A stretch of DNA of 64,000 bases from Burkholderiales bacterium (GCA_947381415.1 CANCVB010000004.1:62001-126000), one strand, 5' to 3'. Counted from the first letter of the stretch, positions 35,796 through 45,249 are shown. A program made the numbers and translations. The notes: a model not told the origin generated them from the sequence alone.

Positions 35796-36896
35796 ATGAA
35801 TACGTTTGACAACCACAACAAGTCCTTTCCCTTGAATGCTTGGTATGCCGCTGCCTACGATGTTGAGGTGGGTCGTAGTCTGTTGCCGCGCACGATTTGC
35901 AAGGAAAAGCTGGTGCTTTACCGCCGCACCGATGGCCAAGCCGTGGCCTTGCACGACGCGTGCTGGCACCGTTTATTGCCATTGTCACTGGGGCGCTTAG
36001 AGGGGGATGATGTGGTTTGCGGCTACCACGGATTGGTCTACAACCCGCAAGGCCAGTGTGTGCGCATGCCGAGTTTGCAAAAATTAAACCCCTCTGCCTG
36101 TGTCCGCAGTTACCCATTGGTGGAGAAGCACCGCTTTATATGGTTGTGGATGGGTGACCCCGCTTTGGCGGATCCTGCCTTGGTGCCTGATATGCACTGG
36201 AACCACGATCCTGCCTGGGCGGCAGATGGCAAATTGATCACAGTCAACTGCGATTACCGCTTGGTCATTGACAACCTGATGGACCTGACACACGAGACCT
36301 ATGTGCACGGTTCCAGCATTGGCAATGAGGCCGTGGTGGAGGCGCCTTTTGAGGTGACCCATGATGAAGCCTTCGTCACCGTCACGCGCTGGATGCAGAA
36401 CATCGAGGCGCCACCCTTTTGGGCATCGCAAATTCAACATGCCCGCAAGTACACAGGACTGGTGGACCGCTGGCAAATCATTCGCTTTCAAGCGCCTTGC
36501 ACGGTCACCATCGATGTCGGGGTCGCGCCTGCGGGGTCAGGCGCGGTGCCCCAAGATGGCCACGCTGGCGACAGAAGCGCGGGTGTGAACGGCTATGTGC
36601 TCAACACCATCACTCCAGCGGACGAGGGGCACTGCCACTACTTCTGGGCCTTTGCCCGCAATTACTGTTTGGATGAACAGGCCTTGACCCATCAACTTCG
36701 TGAAGGTGTCTCACGTATCTTCAGAGAAGACGAGACGGTACTGGAGGCACAGCAGCAAGCCTTGTTGGACCATCCCCAACTGTCGTTTCACAACCTCAAT
36801 ATTGATTCGGGCGCCGTGCGCGCGCGTCGCCTGATGGACGCCATGGTGGCGCGTGAGCAAACCGCCAAAACCATACCCATCATGGAAGTGGTTTGA
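35796..36896 (+). CDS. Rieske non-heme iron oxygenase, VanA-like (aromatic O-demethylase/hydroxylase alpha subunit)
   Basis: 366 residues from ATG 35796. ATG 35763 is also in frame but would place the operator inside the gene. The Rieske cluster ligands are C56, H58, C75 and H78 (CWH and CGYH). The mononuclear iron site has H166 and H171 with bridging D163 in NLMDLTHETYVH. Length and order match vanillate O-demethylase oxygenase and related mono-component-terminal oxygenases. These need an NADH reductase (VanB type), which is absent here. It overlaps the GntR gene region. Vanillate to protocatechuate would feed the ligAB genes downstream; the substrate is inferred. Confidence 0.85.
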   Translation: MNTFDNHNKSFPLNAWYAAAYDVEVGRSLLPRTICKEKLVLYRRTDGQAVALHDACWHRLLPLSLGRLEGDDVVCGYHGLVYNPQGQCVRMPSLQKLNPSACVRSYPLVEKHRFIWLWMGDPALADPALVPDMHWNHDPAWAADGKLITVNCDYRLVIDNLMDLTHETYVHGSSIGNEAVVEAPFEVTHDEAFVTVTRWMQNIEAPPFWASQIQHARKYTGLVDRWQIIRFQAPCTVTIDVGVAPAGSGAVPQDGHAGDRSAGVNGYVLNTITPADEGHCHYFWAFARNYCLDEQALTHQLREGVSRIFREDETVLEAQQQALLDHPQLSFHNLNIDSGAVRARRLMDAMVAREQTAKTIPIMEVV

Positions 36897-36898
36897 GC

Positions 36899-37660
36899 AT
36901 GGTTGACACGGTACACCCAGCTTCCAGCGACAACCCCAGTCATTCGCAAGCCGTGCGCGCGCAGTTGCGCTTGCGAGAGATGATTTTGGCGGGTGAATTG
37001 CCGTCGGGGTCGCGCATCGCTGAATTGAATTTGGTGGACAAATTGGGTGTATCCCGCACCCCGATTCGCACCGCTTTGATGAAGTTGGAGCAAGAGGGTT
37101 TGTTGGAGTCGCTGGCCAATGGTGGCTATGCGGTACGTACGTTCACCGAGCGAGATGTGGCCGATGCCATTGAGCTGCGCGGCACCTTGGAGGGCTTGGC
37201 CGCACGCGTTGCATCCGAGCGAGGTGTGGCCCCTGTGGTGTTGAGCGAAGCGCGCAGTTGCTTGGCCCACATTGACCAGCTGCTGGCCAGTGACAGCTTG
37301 AATGATGACGCCTTCAGCGCCTATGTGGCGCACAACGAGCACTTTCATGCTTTGCTGGCAGAAATGACAGGCAGTGCGGTGCTGCAACGCGAGTTGGAGC
37401 GGGTCATCGGTCTGCCGTTTGCCTCGCCCTCGGGGTTTGTCATCAGCCAGGCCAACAGCCCCCAAGCGCGGGACATGCTGGTCATTGCCCAAGACCAACA
37501 CCGCCAGGTGCTGGCCGCCATCGAGCTACGCGAAGGCACGCGCGCCGAAGCGATCATGCGCGAGCATTCCCGCATGGCGCAACGCAACCTCAGCCAAGCC
37601 ATGCACAGCCCTGATCTTCACCAGATGCCCAGTGTTCGTTTGATTCGCCGCAAGGCTTGA
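36899..37660 (+). CDS. GntR family regulator, FadR/FCD subfamily
   Basis: 253 residues from ATG 36899; a TTG at 36893 that overlaps the oxygenase stop is an alternative. The winged-helix domain (about 20-85) has LPSGSRIAELNLVDKLGVSR followed by TPIRTALMKLEQEGL, and the FCD ligand domain follows (VADAIELRGTLEGLAARVAS). FCD regulators usually bind carboxylic-acid effectors. It sits 2 nt after the Rieske gene and probably binds the GTATAC boxes upstream of that gene, acting as a vanillate-type sensor similar to VanR. Confidence 0.9.
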   Translation: MVDTVHPASSDNPSHSQAVRAQLRLREMILAGELPSGSRIAELNLVDKLGVSRTPIRTALMKLEQEGLLESLANGGYAVRTFTERDVADAIELRGTLEGLAARVASERGVAPVVLSEARSCLAHIDQLLASDSLNDDAFSAYVAHNEHFHALLAEMTGSAVLQRELERVIGLPFASPSGFVISQANSPQARDMLVIAQDQHRQVLAAIELREGTRAEAIMREHSRMAQRNLSQAMHSPDLHQMPSVRLIRRKA

Positions 37661-37716
37661 TGACCCGCTGACCAGCCCACCTAGAATCTCACCCTCTTGT
37701 CCCTTGGAGTTTGTTC

Positions 37717-38886
37717 ATGAAATCACGTTTTCTCACCCGTTGGATGGTCTTGGCGCTGATGTGCAGCGCCTCAGGACTTTGGGCACAAGAGGCTTTCAAA
37801 ATTGGCCTGATCCTGCCTATGACAGGGCAATCGGCCTCCACCGGCAAACAAATTGAGGCGGCTGCACGTTTGTACATGGCGCAAAACGGTGACAAAGTCG
37901 CTGGACGCAAGATTGAACTCATTGTGAAAGACGACGGCGGCGTGCCCGACGCCACCAAGCGCATTGCCCAAGAGTTGGTGGTGAACGACAAAGTAGGTGT
38001 ACTCAGTGGTTTTGGCCTGACCCCTTTGGCCTTGGCAACTGCACCAATTGCGACCCAGTCCAAAACCCCTATGGTGGTCATGGCGGCGGCCACGTCAAGC
38101 ATCACTGAAGCTTCACCATTCATCGTTCGTACCAGTTTCACCTTGCCCCAATGCGCGGTGGCCATGGGCGACTGGGCACCCAAAAACGGTATGAAACGGG
38201 TGGTGACCTTGGTCAGTGATTACGGTCCTGGCCTTGACGCCGAAAGATATTTCAAAGAACGCATGCAACTCAACAGTGCGCAGGTCTTGGAAAGCTTGCG
38301 TGTGCCTTTGCGCAACCCCGACTTTGCGCCTTTTTTGCAAAAAGTGCGCGATTTGAAGCCTGACGCCTTGTTTGTCTTCGTGCCCTCGGGCGCAGGCGCG
38401 GCGGTGATGAAGCAGTTTTTAGAGCGCGGCATGGACAAGGCTGGCATCAAGCTGATTGGCACGGGCGATTTGACAGATGATGACCAACTCAATGACATGG
38501 GTGAGGGCACATTGGGCGTGGTGACCGCACACCACTATTCCGCGGCACATCCCTCTGCCTTGAACAAGAAATTTGTCGAGGCATTCAAGAAAGCCAACAA
38601 TGGCTTGCGTCCCAACTTCATGGCTGTGGGCGGTTACGACGGCATGCGCGTGATTTACGAGGCTTTGAAAAACACCAAAGGCGGTCAAGGCGGCGGTGAG
38701 GCCATGGTGGCTGCCATGAAGGGACAAATTTTCGAAAGCCCACGAGGCCAAATTTACATCGATGCACAAACGCGAGACGTGGTGCACAACATGTACTTGC
38801 GCAAAGTAGAGAAGAAGGACGGTCAACTTTACAACGTGGAGTTTGACGTCATCAAAGACATGAAAGACCCCGGCAAGTCCAAGTAA
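37717..38886 (+). CDS. Liv-type ABC transporter periplasmic binding protein
   Basis: 389 residues from ATG 37717 with TTGGAG upstream. The signal peptide ends near LWAQ (about residue 24), followed by the type I periplasmic binding fold (FKIGLILPMTGQSASTGKQI, LIVKDDGGVPDATKRIAQEL). It belongs to the Leu/Ile/Val-binding family, many members of which bind aromatic acids. It heads a five-gene transporter operon and lies between a vanillate-type oxygenase and the protocatechuate genes, so an aromatic acid is a reasonable ligand guess. Confidence 0.92.
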   Translation: MKSRFLTRWMVLALMCSASGLWAQEAFKIGLILPMTGQSASTGKQIEAAARLYMAQNGDKVAGRKIELIVKDDGGVPDATKRIAQELVVNDKVGVLSGFGLTPLALATAPIATQSKTPMVVMAAATSSITEASPFIVRTSFTLPQCAVAMGDWAPKNGMKRVVTLVSDYGPGLDAERYFKERMQLNSAQVLESLRVPLRNPDFAPFLQKVRDLKPDALFVFVPSGAGAAVMKQFLERGMDKAGIKLIGTGDLTDDDQLNDMGEGTLGVVTAHHYSAAHPSALNKKFVEAFKKANNGLRPNFMAVGGYDGMRVIYEALKNTKGGQGGGEAMVAAMKGQIFESPRGQIYIDAQTRDVVHNMYLRKVEKKDGQLYNVEFDVIKDMKDPGKSK

Positions 38887-38895
38887 GACAAAGTC

Positions 38896-39759
38896 ATGCT
38901 GACTCTGTTGTTCGATGGTGTCGCCTACGGGATGTTGCTCTTCATCCTGGCCATTGGCTTGGCGGTCACGCTGGGGTTGATGAACTTCATCAACCTGGCG
39001 CATGGTGCTTTTGCCATGGCTGGTGGGTACGTCACGGTGTTGCTGATGCAGCATGCGGGACTGCCGTTTTTGCTGTGTGTGCCACTGGCCTTTGTATGCA
39101 CCGCTTTGCTGGGTGCGCTCATGGAAGCCACGCTTTACCGCCGCATGTACCACAAGCCCCACCTTGACCAGGTGCTGTTTTCCATCGGTCTGACCTTCAT
39201 GGCGGTGGCAGCTGTGGACTATTTCATCGGTTCAACCCAGCAATTGGTGCAACTCCCCGAGTTTTTGAAAGGTCGTACCGAACTGTGGGACGGCGCCTTG
39301 GGCATGGGCCACTACCGTTTGGCCATCATTGCCGTCTGTGCCTTGTTGACTGTGGTGTTGCAACTGCTCTTGGTGCGCACGCGTTTTGGTTCGCAGTTGC
39401 GTGCCTCGGTGGACAACCAACGCGTAGCTGCAGGTTTGGGCATAGACGTGAACAAGGTGTTTTTAATCACCTTCGCGGTGGGTTCGGGTCTGGCGGGTTT
39501 GGGCGGGGCGCTTGGGGCTGAAATTTTGGGCTTAGACCCGGTTTTTCCGCTCAAGTTCATGATTTACTTTCTCATCGTGGTGGCGGTCGGCGGCACCTCA
39601 GGCCTCACCGGTCCCCTGCTGGCAGCGCTGCTTTTGGGCATTGCCGATGTGGCGGGCAAGTACTACATCCCCAAACTGGGCGCATTCATTGTGTACTGCC
39701 TGATGATCATCATTCTGATGTGGCGACCCCAAGGCTTGTTTGCGCGAGGTGGCAAATGA
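38896..39759 (+). CDS. livH: branched-chain amino acid-type ABC transporter permease LivH
   Basis: 287 residues, polytopic, with GVAYGMLLFILAIGLAVTLG at the start and the family phrase MNFINLAHGAFAMAGGYV. The cytoplasmic coupling segment RASVDNQRVAAGLGIDVNKV is present. It forms the membrane channel with LivM. It begins 9 nt after the binding-protein stop, and its own stop overlaps livM by ATGA. Confidence 0.95.
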   Translation: MLTLLFDGVAYGMLLFILAIGLAVTLGLMNFINLAHGAFAMAGGYVTVLLMQHAGLPFLLCVPLAFVCTALLGALMEATLYRRMYHKPHLDQVLFSIGLTFMAVAAVDYFIGSTQQLVQLPEFLKGRTELWDGALGMGHYRLAIIAVCALLTVVLQLLLVRTRFGSQLRASVDNQRVAAGLGIDVNKVFLITFAVGSGLAGLGGALGAEILGLDPVFPLKFMIYFLIVVAVGGTSGLTGPLLAALLLGIADVAGKYYIPKLGAFIVYCLMIIILMWRPQGLFARGGK

Positions 39760-40715
39760 GCCGCTTAGCCAACAGCCTGGCGGCATCTGCCAACTACCGT
39801 TGGTGGGAATTTGTTGTGTGGGCACTGTTGTTGGCCTTGCCTTATTTCATGCCCACCCATGCCTTGCTGATCAGTGAGATCACCATCATTGCCTTGTTTG
39901 CCATGTCTTTGGATTTGATCCTAGGCTACAGCGGCATCGTTTCCTTGGGTCATGCGGCTTTTTTTGGCATGGGCGCCTATAGCGCTGCCTTGTTTGCCAA
40001 ACATATTAACCCCGACCCGTTATGGGGTTTGACCGTGGCAACAGGCGTGTCTGCCGTGTTGGGCTTGGTATGTAGCTTGACGGTGTTGCGCGGTTCAGAC
40101 CTGACGCGCCTGATGGTGACGTTGGGTGTGGCCTTGATACTGCAAGAATTGGCCAACAAACTTGACTTCCTCACCGGCGGGGCTGATGGCTTGCAAGGAG
40201 TGGTCATGGGGCCGGTCTTGGGTCGCTTTGAATTTGATTTGTATGGACTCACCGCCGCTTGGTATGCCTTGGGCCTTACCTTGTTGGTATTTGCTTTGCT
40301 CCGTCACTTGGTGCATGCGCCTTTGGGTTTCAGCTTGAAAGCCATCCGCGACAACCCTTTGCGCGCAAGAGCGATTGGCATCCCTGTGCATGCACGTTTG
40401 ATGGCGGTTTACACCTTGGCTGCCGCTTTGGCGGGCATGGCGGGGGGCTTGCAAGCGCAGACCACCGGCTTTGCCTCCTTGGATGTGTTTGGTTTTGACC
40501 GCTCGGCCGATGTGCTTTTGATGTTGGTGATTGGTGGCACCGGCTGGCTGTGGGGCGGCATCATTGGTGCGGTAGTCTTCAAAACCATGCACAGTGTGAT
40601 CTCCGCTTGGACCCCGCAGTACTGGACTTTTTGGTTAGGCTTGTTCTTGGTCTTGCTGATGTTGGTAGGACGCGAGCGCTTGATTCGCCCATGGACCTGG
40701 GGGCGTGGCTCATGA
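39756..40715 (+). CDS. livM: branched-chain amino acid-type ABC transporter permease LivM
   Basis: 319 residues from the ATG that overlaps the livH stop. The helices include ISEITIIALFAMSLDLILGY, SGIVSLGHAAFFGMGAYSAA and the coupling segment LKAIRDNPLRARAIGIPVHA, all LivM hallmarks. The stop overlaps livG by ATGA. It pairs with LivH to form the inner-membrane translocation path. Confidence 0.95.
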   Translation: MSRLANSLAASANYRWWEFVVWALLLALPYFMPTHALLISEITIIALFAMSLDLILGYSGIVSLGHAAFFGMGAYSAALFAKHINPDPLWGLTVATGVSAVLGLVCSLTVLRGSDLTRLMVTLGVALILQELANKLDFLTGGADGLQGVVMGPVLGRFEFDLYGLTAAWYALGLTLLVFALLRHLVHAPLGFSLKAIRDNPLRARAIGIPVHARLMAVYTLAAALAGMAGGLQAQTTGFASLDVFGFDRSADVLLMLVIGGTGWLWGGIIGAVVFKTMHSVISAWTPQYWTFWLGLFLVLLMLVGRERLIRPWTWGRGS

Positions 40716-41473
40716 GCGCTGACATCGTCTTGTCTTGCGAAGGCTTGGTGAAACGCTTTGGCGGCATCACGGCCACTGACAACGTGAGCTTGCGCTTGGC
40801 GCGTGGTGCCCGCCACGCCCTCATCGGGCCGAATGGTGCTGGCAAAACCACCCTCATCAATTTGCTCACGGGCGTGCTTGAACCCACGGCAGGTCGTATC
40901 CATTTATTGGGTGAAGACATCAGCCATTTGCCACCCCACCAACGGGTGCGCCGAGGTTTGGTGCGAACCTTTCAAATCAACCAATTGTTTGAAGGCCTGA
41001 CCCCCTTGCAAACCTTGGCCATGACCGTGTCACAGCACCTGGGACAGGGCAGTGCGTGGTGGCAGCCTTTGGGTCGCGACCCAAAGGTCATCGAACGTTG
41101 CGAGCAATTGCTGGCGCAGTTTCACCTCACCGAGGTCATGGACCAAGCGACCCATGAGTTAGCCTATGGCAAGCGGCGCTTGCTGGAAATGGCCATTGCC
41201 TTGGCCTGTGAACCCAGCGTGTTGTTGCTGGATGAACCTGTGGCGGGCGTGCCTGCGGGTGAGCGCGAGGAACTGCTGCACACCGTGGCGGCCTTGCCCG
41301 CTGACGTGACCGTGGTGTTGATCGAACACGACATGGACCTGGTGTTCAGCTTTGCCAATCGCATGACGGTGTTGGTCAATGGCGCTGTACTGACCGAAGG
41401 CACACCGGCGGAAATGGCGGCTGATCCTCGGGTGAAAGAGGTGTATTTGGGCCATGGAGACAACCATGGCTGA
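40712..41473 (+). CDS. livG: ABC transporter ATPase LivG
   Basis: 253 residues from ATG 40712, overlapping the livM stop. Walker A is GPNGAGKTTLINLLTG. The signature segment is replaced by ELAYGKRRLLEMAIALA, the usual LivG variant in place of LSGGQ. Walker B is SVLLLDEPVAGVPAGEREEL. The C-terminal ~20 residues carry the normal LivG extension. Its 3' end overlaps livF by 8 nt. Confidence 0.95.
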   Translation: MSADIVLSCEGLVKRFGGITATDNVSLRLARGARHALIGPNGAGKTTLINLLTGVLEPTAGRIHLLGEDISHLPPHQRVRRGLVRTFQINQLFEGLTPLQTLAMTVSQHLGQGSAWWQPLGRDPKVIERCEQLLAQFHLTEVMDQATHELAYGKRRLLEMAIALACEPSVLLLDEPVAGVPAGEREELLHTVAALPADVTVVLIEHDMDLVFSFANRMTVLVNGAVLTEGTPAEMAADPRVKEVYLGHGDNHG

Positions 41474-42179
41474 TTTGCTGCAAATCGAGCAACTGACTGC
41501 GGGCTATGGTGAAGCTGTGATCTTGCATGAGGTGAGTTTGTCGCTGGCACGCGGCGAAACCTTGGCGTTGCTTGGGCGTAACGGGACGGGCAAAACCACC
41601 TTGATGAACACCATTGCAGGTGCCACACGCCAACACGCGGGTCATATCCTATTGAATGGCGTGGCCTTACACCGCATGCCCTCTCACCAAAGGGCGGCGG
41701 CTGGTGTGGGATGGGTACCGCAAGAGCGCGATATTTTCAAGTCGCTGACTGTTTTAGAAAACCTCACTGCGGTGGCCAGGCCTGGTGCATGGACACCCGC
41801 GCGGGTGTTCGAAATGTTTCCTCGCTTGGCCGAGCGTCAAAGCAATATGGGCAACCAGCTTTCGGGGGGGGAACAGCAAATGTTGGCGGTGGGCCGTGCC
41901 TTGGTGCTCAACCCCCAACTCTTGCTGCTGGACGAGCCCTTGGAAGGCTTGGCACCCATCATCGTGCAAGAGTTGTTGCGTGCCATCGCCCGCATCACGC
42001 GTGATGAAGGCTTGTCGGCCATCATCGTCGAGCAACATCCGCAAGCCATTTTGGCCATCAGCCACCAAGCGGTGGTGCTGGACCAAGGGCGAGTGATTCA
42101 CCAAGGACTGGCCTGTGATTTGCAATCGCAACCTGCGTTGTTAGACAGTTTATTGGGCGTTGCGCGCCCCGTGGCTTGA
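41466..42179 (+). CDS. livF: ABC transporter ATPase LivF
   Basis: 237 residues from ATG 41466, chosen for the GGAG 6 nt upstream; an ATG at 41454 lies before that site. Walker A is GRNGTGKTTLMNTIAG, signature LSGGEQQMLAVGRALV, Walker B QLLLLDEPLEGLAPIIVQEL. It completes the Liv transporter. The prepilin peptidase gene starts only 3 nt after its stop. Confidence 0.95.
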   Translation: MADLLQIEQLTAGYGEAVILHEVSLSLARGETLALLGRNGTGKTTLMNTIAGATRQHAGHILLNGVALHRMPSHQRAAAGVGWVPQERDIFKSLTVLENLTAVARPGAWTPARVFEMFPRLAERQSNMGNQLSGGEQQMLAVGRALVLNPQLLLLDEPLEGLAPIIVQELLRAIARITRDEGLSAIIVEQHPQAILAISHQAVVLDQGRVIHQGLACDLQSQPALLDSLLGVARPVA

Positions 42180-42182
42180 AAC

Positions 42183-43028
42183 ATGGAAACTGTGTTGCAA
42201 CATGCTTACCTTGGCGGGGTGTTGGCGGCACTGGTGGGTTTGCAATTGGGCAGTTTTTTGAACGTGGTGGTGTGGCGCCTACCGCTGATGATGCAACGGC
42301 AGTGGGAGGCCGATTGCGCTGAGCTCCAACACCAGCCCAGCCCCTCTGTGGAAGCCTTCGATTTAAGCAGGCCTGCGTCACATTGCCCCTCGTGCAAAAC
42401 CCCTTTGCGCGCCAAAGACCTGATACCGGTATTGAGTTACCTTTGGCTAAAGGGCCAATGCGGCTATTGCGGTACGGCCGTGTCCGTTCGCTACCCCTTG
42501 GTCGAGTTGGGTGTGGCCTTGCTATGGGGCGCATCTGCCTTGCATTGGGGAATCACGTGGGAGGCTGTTGCTTGGGCGGGTTTTGCCACCACACTGCTGG
42601 GCTTGGCATTGATCGATGCAGACACCATGTTGTTGCCAGACAGTTTGACATTGCCTTTGTTATGGGCCGGCGTCTTGTGTGCTTCCTTGGGAGTGATTCA
42701 ACTTCCTTTGTTGCAAAGCGTGTGGGGAGCCGCCCTGGGTTATGGCGTTTTGTGGATGGTGCATGTCTTGTTCCAATTTTTTACTGGCAAGCAAGGCATG
42801 GGTGCTGGCGATTTCAAACTGCTCGCGGCTTTGGGGGCATGGCTGGGCTGGATGGCATTGCCCATCGTGGTCTTGATCGCCTCTCTGTTGGGCGTGGTCG
42901 TGGCCTTGCTGATGCGCTGGCGCGGCAGTCTGCAAGCGGGTGAGCCTTTGCCCTTTGGGCCGTATTTGGTCATCGCTGGGTTGGTCTGTGCAGTGGTGGA
43001 TGTGCACCATGGTTTGTATGTTTTTTGA
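42183..43028 (+). CDS. pilD: type IV prepilin peptidase/methyltransferase
   Basis: 281 residues. It cleaves leader peptides of type IV pilins and type II secretion pseudopilins and methylates the new N-terminus. The N-terminal methylase part has the zinc cysteines CPSC and CGYC. The two catalytic aspartates lie in LIDADTMLLPDSLTLPLLW and in the GMGAGDFKLLAALGAWLGW motif; eight or so helices span the membrane. It is usually found beside pilB and pilC, but here it sits 3 nt after livF and 13 nt before the galD-like gene, so its expression may follow the aromatic genes. Confidence 0.95.
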   Translation: METVLQHAYLGGVLAALVGLQLGSFLNVVVWRLPLMMQRQWEADCAELQHQPSPSVEAFDLSRPASHCPSCKTPLRAKDLIPVLSYLWLKGQCGYCGTAVSVRYPLVELGVALLWGASALHWGITWEAVAWAGFATTLLGLALIDADTMLLPDSLTLPLLWAGVLCASLGVIQLPLLQSVWGAALGYGVLWMVHVLFQFFTGKQGMGAGDFKLLAALGAWLGWMALPIVVLIASLLGVVVALLMRWRGSLQAGEPLPFGPYLVIAGLVCAVVDVHHGLYVF

Positions 43029-43041
43029 GCTTGCGTGATCT

Positions 43042-44217
43042 ATGAACCCCCTGCAACCCCCTCGAGCCATTCCTTGCATGTTCATGCGCGGCGGCACCTC
43101 CAAAGGCCCGTTTTTCAACGAAGCCGACCTGCCCAGCGACAAAGCCACACGCGACCGCGTGTTGCTGGCCCTGATGGGCTCGCCCGACAAACGGCAAATC
43201 GACGGCTTGGGTGGTGCCCATCCGCTGACCAGCAAGGTGGGCATCGTGCGACCCAGCACCACGGCCGGTGTGGACTTGGATTTTTTATTCGCGCAGTTGC
43301 AACCCGACAAAGACACGGTTGACACCACGCCCAACTGCGGCAACATGTTGGCGGCTGTGGTGCCTTTTGCGATCAGTTCGGGCATGGTGCAAGCACAGTC
43401 GGACAACACCACCTTGCGGGTCTTGACCCTCAACACCGACATGCAGTGCGACATCACGGTGCAAACACCCATGGGCCCCGATGGCCAGCGGTTTGTCGCC
43501 GATACAGGGGACGCGCGCATTGACGGTGCGCCTGGCACCTCCGCGCCCATCACCATCAATTTCTTAGACACCGCTGGTTCGGTGTGCAGCGGCTTGTTGC
43601 CCACAGGTCGGGTGAAAGACCGTGTGCGAGTGGCCCCCACGGACAAGTTGACAGGCTTTGAAGCCTTTGAGGTGGACGTGACCTGTATCGACAACGGCAT
43701 GCCTTTGGTGCTGTTCAACGCCGCTGACTTGGGTCGCACAGGCTATGAATCGGTGGACGCGATGAACGCAGACACCGAATTGAAAACACGCATCGAAGCC
43801 TTGCGTTTGCAAGTGTCGGTGTTGATGGGTTTGGGCGATGTGAGTGCCAAGAACTACCCCAAGATGACCTTGATTGCACCGCCTGTGAACGGTGGCGCTT
43901 TGACCACCCGAAGTTTCATTCCGCATGTGTGCCATGACGCCATCGGTGTGTTGGCCGCTGTCACGGTGGGCACGGCTTGCGTGCTGCAAGGCACGGTGTG
44001 CGAAGGGGTGGCAGTCATGCAAGCGGGTGAGCATCAGGCCTTGTCGGTGGAGCACCCCACAGGTGAATTCAGCGTGGCCCTGCAAACACGGGTGGCACCC
44101 GAGTTACCTGGGGGTCATGAAGTGACCCAAGCAGCTTTGTTGCGCACCGCACGGCTCATCATGCGCGGCGAGGCCATGGTGCCTGCACACATATGGAATT
44201 CAGGAGACAAGACATGA
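43042..44217 (+). CDS. galD: 4-oxalomesaconate tautomerase (PrpF family)
   Basis: 391 residues of the PrpF/diaminopimelate-epimerase-like fold. It starts AIPCMFMRGGTSKGPFFNEA and has DGLGGAHPLTSKVGIVRPS and the cysteine phrase VDTTPNCGNMLAAV, all typical of GalD/PrpF proteins. GalD converts the keto and enol forms of 4-oxalomesaconate, an intermediate of gallate and protocatechuate 4,5-cleavage. It matches the first gene, pmdU, of the Comamonas pmd operon. Its stop overlaps the next gene by ATGA. Confidence 0.88.
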   Translation: MNPLQPPRAIPCMFMRGGTSKGPFFNEADLPSDKATRDRVLLALMGSPDKRQIDGLGGAHPLTSKVGIVRPSTTAGVDLDFLFAQLQPDKDTVDTTPNCGNMLAAVVPFAISSGMVQAQSDNTTLRVLTLNTDMQCDITVQTPMGPDGQRFVADTGDARIDGAPGTSAPITINFLDTAGSVCSGLLPTGRVKDRVRVAPTDKLTGFEAFEVDVTCIDNGMPLVLFNAADLGRTGYESVDAMNADTELKTRIEALRLQVSVLMGLGDVSAKNYPKMTLIAPPVNGGALTTRSFIPHVCHDAIGVLAAVTVGTACVLQGTVCEGVAVMQAGEHQALSVEHPTGEFSVALQTRVAPELPGGHEVTQAALLRTARLIMRGEAMVPAHIWNSGDKT

Positions 44218-45248
44218 GTTTGATCATCGACTGCCACGGTCACTACACCACCGCGCCCAAGGCCTTGGAGGACTGGCGCAACCAGCAGATTGCAGGCATC
44301 AAAGACCCCTCGGTCATGCCCAAAGCCGCGGACTTGCACATCAGCGACGATGACTTGCGCCACAGCATCGAGACCAATCAGTTGAAGCTGATGAAAGAGC
44401 GGGGCAGCGACATCACCTTGTTTTCGCCGCGTGCCTCCTTCATGGCACACCACATCGGCGACTTCGCCGTGTCCAGCACCTGGGCCGCGATTTGCAACGA
44501 GTTGTGTTTTCGCGTGTCCAGCTTGTTCCCCGACCACTTTGTGCCGGTGGCCATGTTGCCGCAGTCGCCAGGCGTGGACCCCGCCACCTGCATTCCAGAA
44601 CTCGAGAAGTGCGTGAAGGACTATGGCGCTGTCGGCATCAACTTGAACCCCGACCCCTCGGGCGGTCATTGGACCTCGCCCCCTTTGAGCGACAAACATT
44701 GGTACCCCATTTACGAAAAAATGGTGGAGTACGACTTGCCCGCCATGATCCATGTGTCCACAAGTTGCAATGCCTGCTTTCACACCACGGGCGCGCATTA
44801 CCTCAATGCCGACACCACCGCTTTCATGCAGTGCCTGACCAGCGATTTGTTCAAAGACTTCCCCACCTTGAAGTTCCTCATTCCCCATGGCGGCGGTGCG
44901 GTGCCCTACCACTGGGGACGTTTCAGGGGCTTGGCGCAAGAACTCAAAAAACCTTTGCTTGAAGAGCATTTGCTCCACAACATTTTCTTTGACACCTGCG
45001 TGTACCACCAACCTGGCATCGACTTGTTGAACAAAGTCATCCCCGTGAAAAACGTGTTGTTTGCCTCCGAGATGATTGGCGCTGTGCGCGGCATCGACCC
45101 GCAAACTGGCCACTACTACGACGACACCAAGCGTTACATCCAAGCCAGCACCTTGTTGAGCGATGACGACCGACACCAGATTTACGAAGCCAATGTGCGA
45201 CGCGTGTTCCCCCGCTTGGACGCGCGCTTGAAGCAGAAAGGACTGTGA
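44214..45248 (+). CDS. ligJ: 4-oxalomesaconate hydratase (LigJ/PmdE)
   Basis: 344 residues from ATG 44214, preceded by AGGAGACAAG. Amidohydrolase_2 fold: metal motif [12 protein letters not shown] at the start, [12 protein letters not shown]-like region (seen as [20 protein letters not shown]), [16 protein letters not shown] and a final [11 protein letters not shown]. LigJ of Sphingobium is almost the same length. It hydrates 4-oxalomesaconate to 4-carboxy-4-hydroxy-2-oxoadipate. The order galD-ligJ-ligK matches pmdU-E-F except that the transporter pmdK is missing. Confidence 0.93.
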   Translation: MSLIIDCHGHYTTAPKALEDWRNQQIAGIKDPSVMPKAADLHISDDDLRHSIETNQLKLMKERGSDITLFSPRASFMAHHIGDFAVSSTWAAICNELCFRVSSLFPDHFVPVAMLPQSPGVDPATCIPELEKCVKDYGAVGINLNPDPSGGHWTSPPLSDKHWYPIYEKMVEYDLPAMIHVSTSCNACFHTTGAHYLNADTTAFMQCLTSDLFKDFPTLKFLIPHGGGAVPYHWGRFRGLAQELKKPLLEEHLLHNIFFDTCVYHQPGIDLLNKVIPVKNVLFASEMIGAVRGIDPQTGHYYDDTKRYIQASTLLSDDDRHQIYEANVRRVFPRLDARLKQKGL

Positions 45249-45249
45249 G

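Noticed and set aside
37661-37716. TTGATG/TAGAAT as a promoter of the Liv operon
   Set aside because: The spacer is 19 nt and the elements are weak; the operon may be read from the GntR gene.
44115-45176. A 353-codon open frame opposite ligJ
   Set aside because: It is antisense to a well-supported operon gene and shows no family features.
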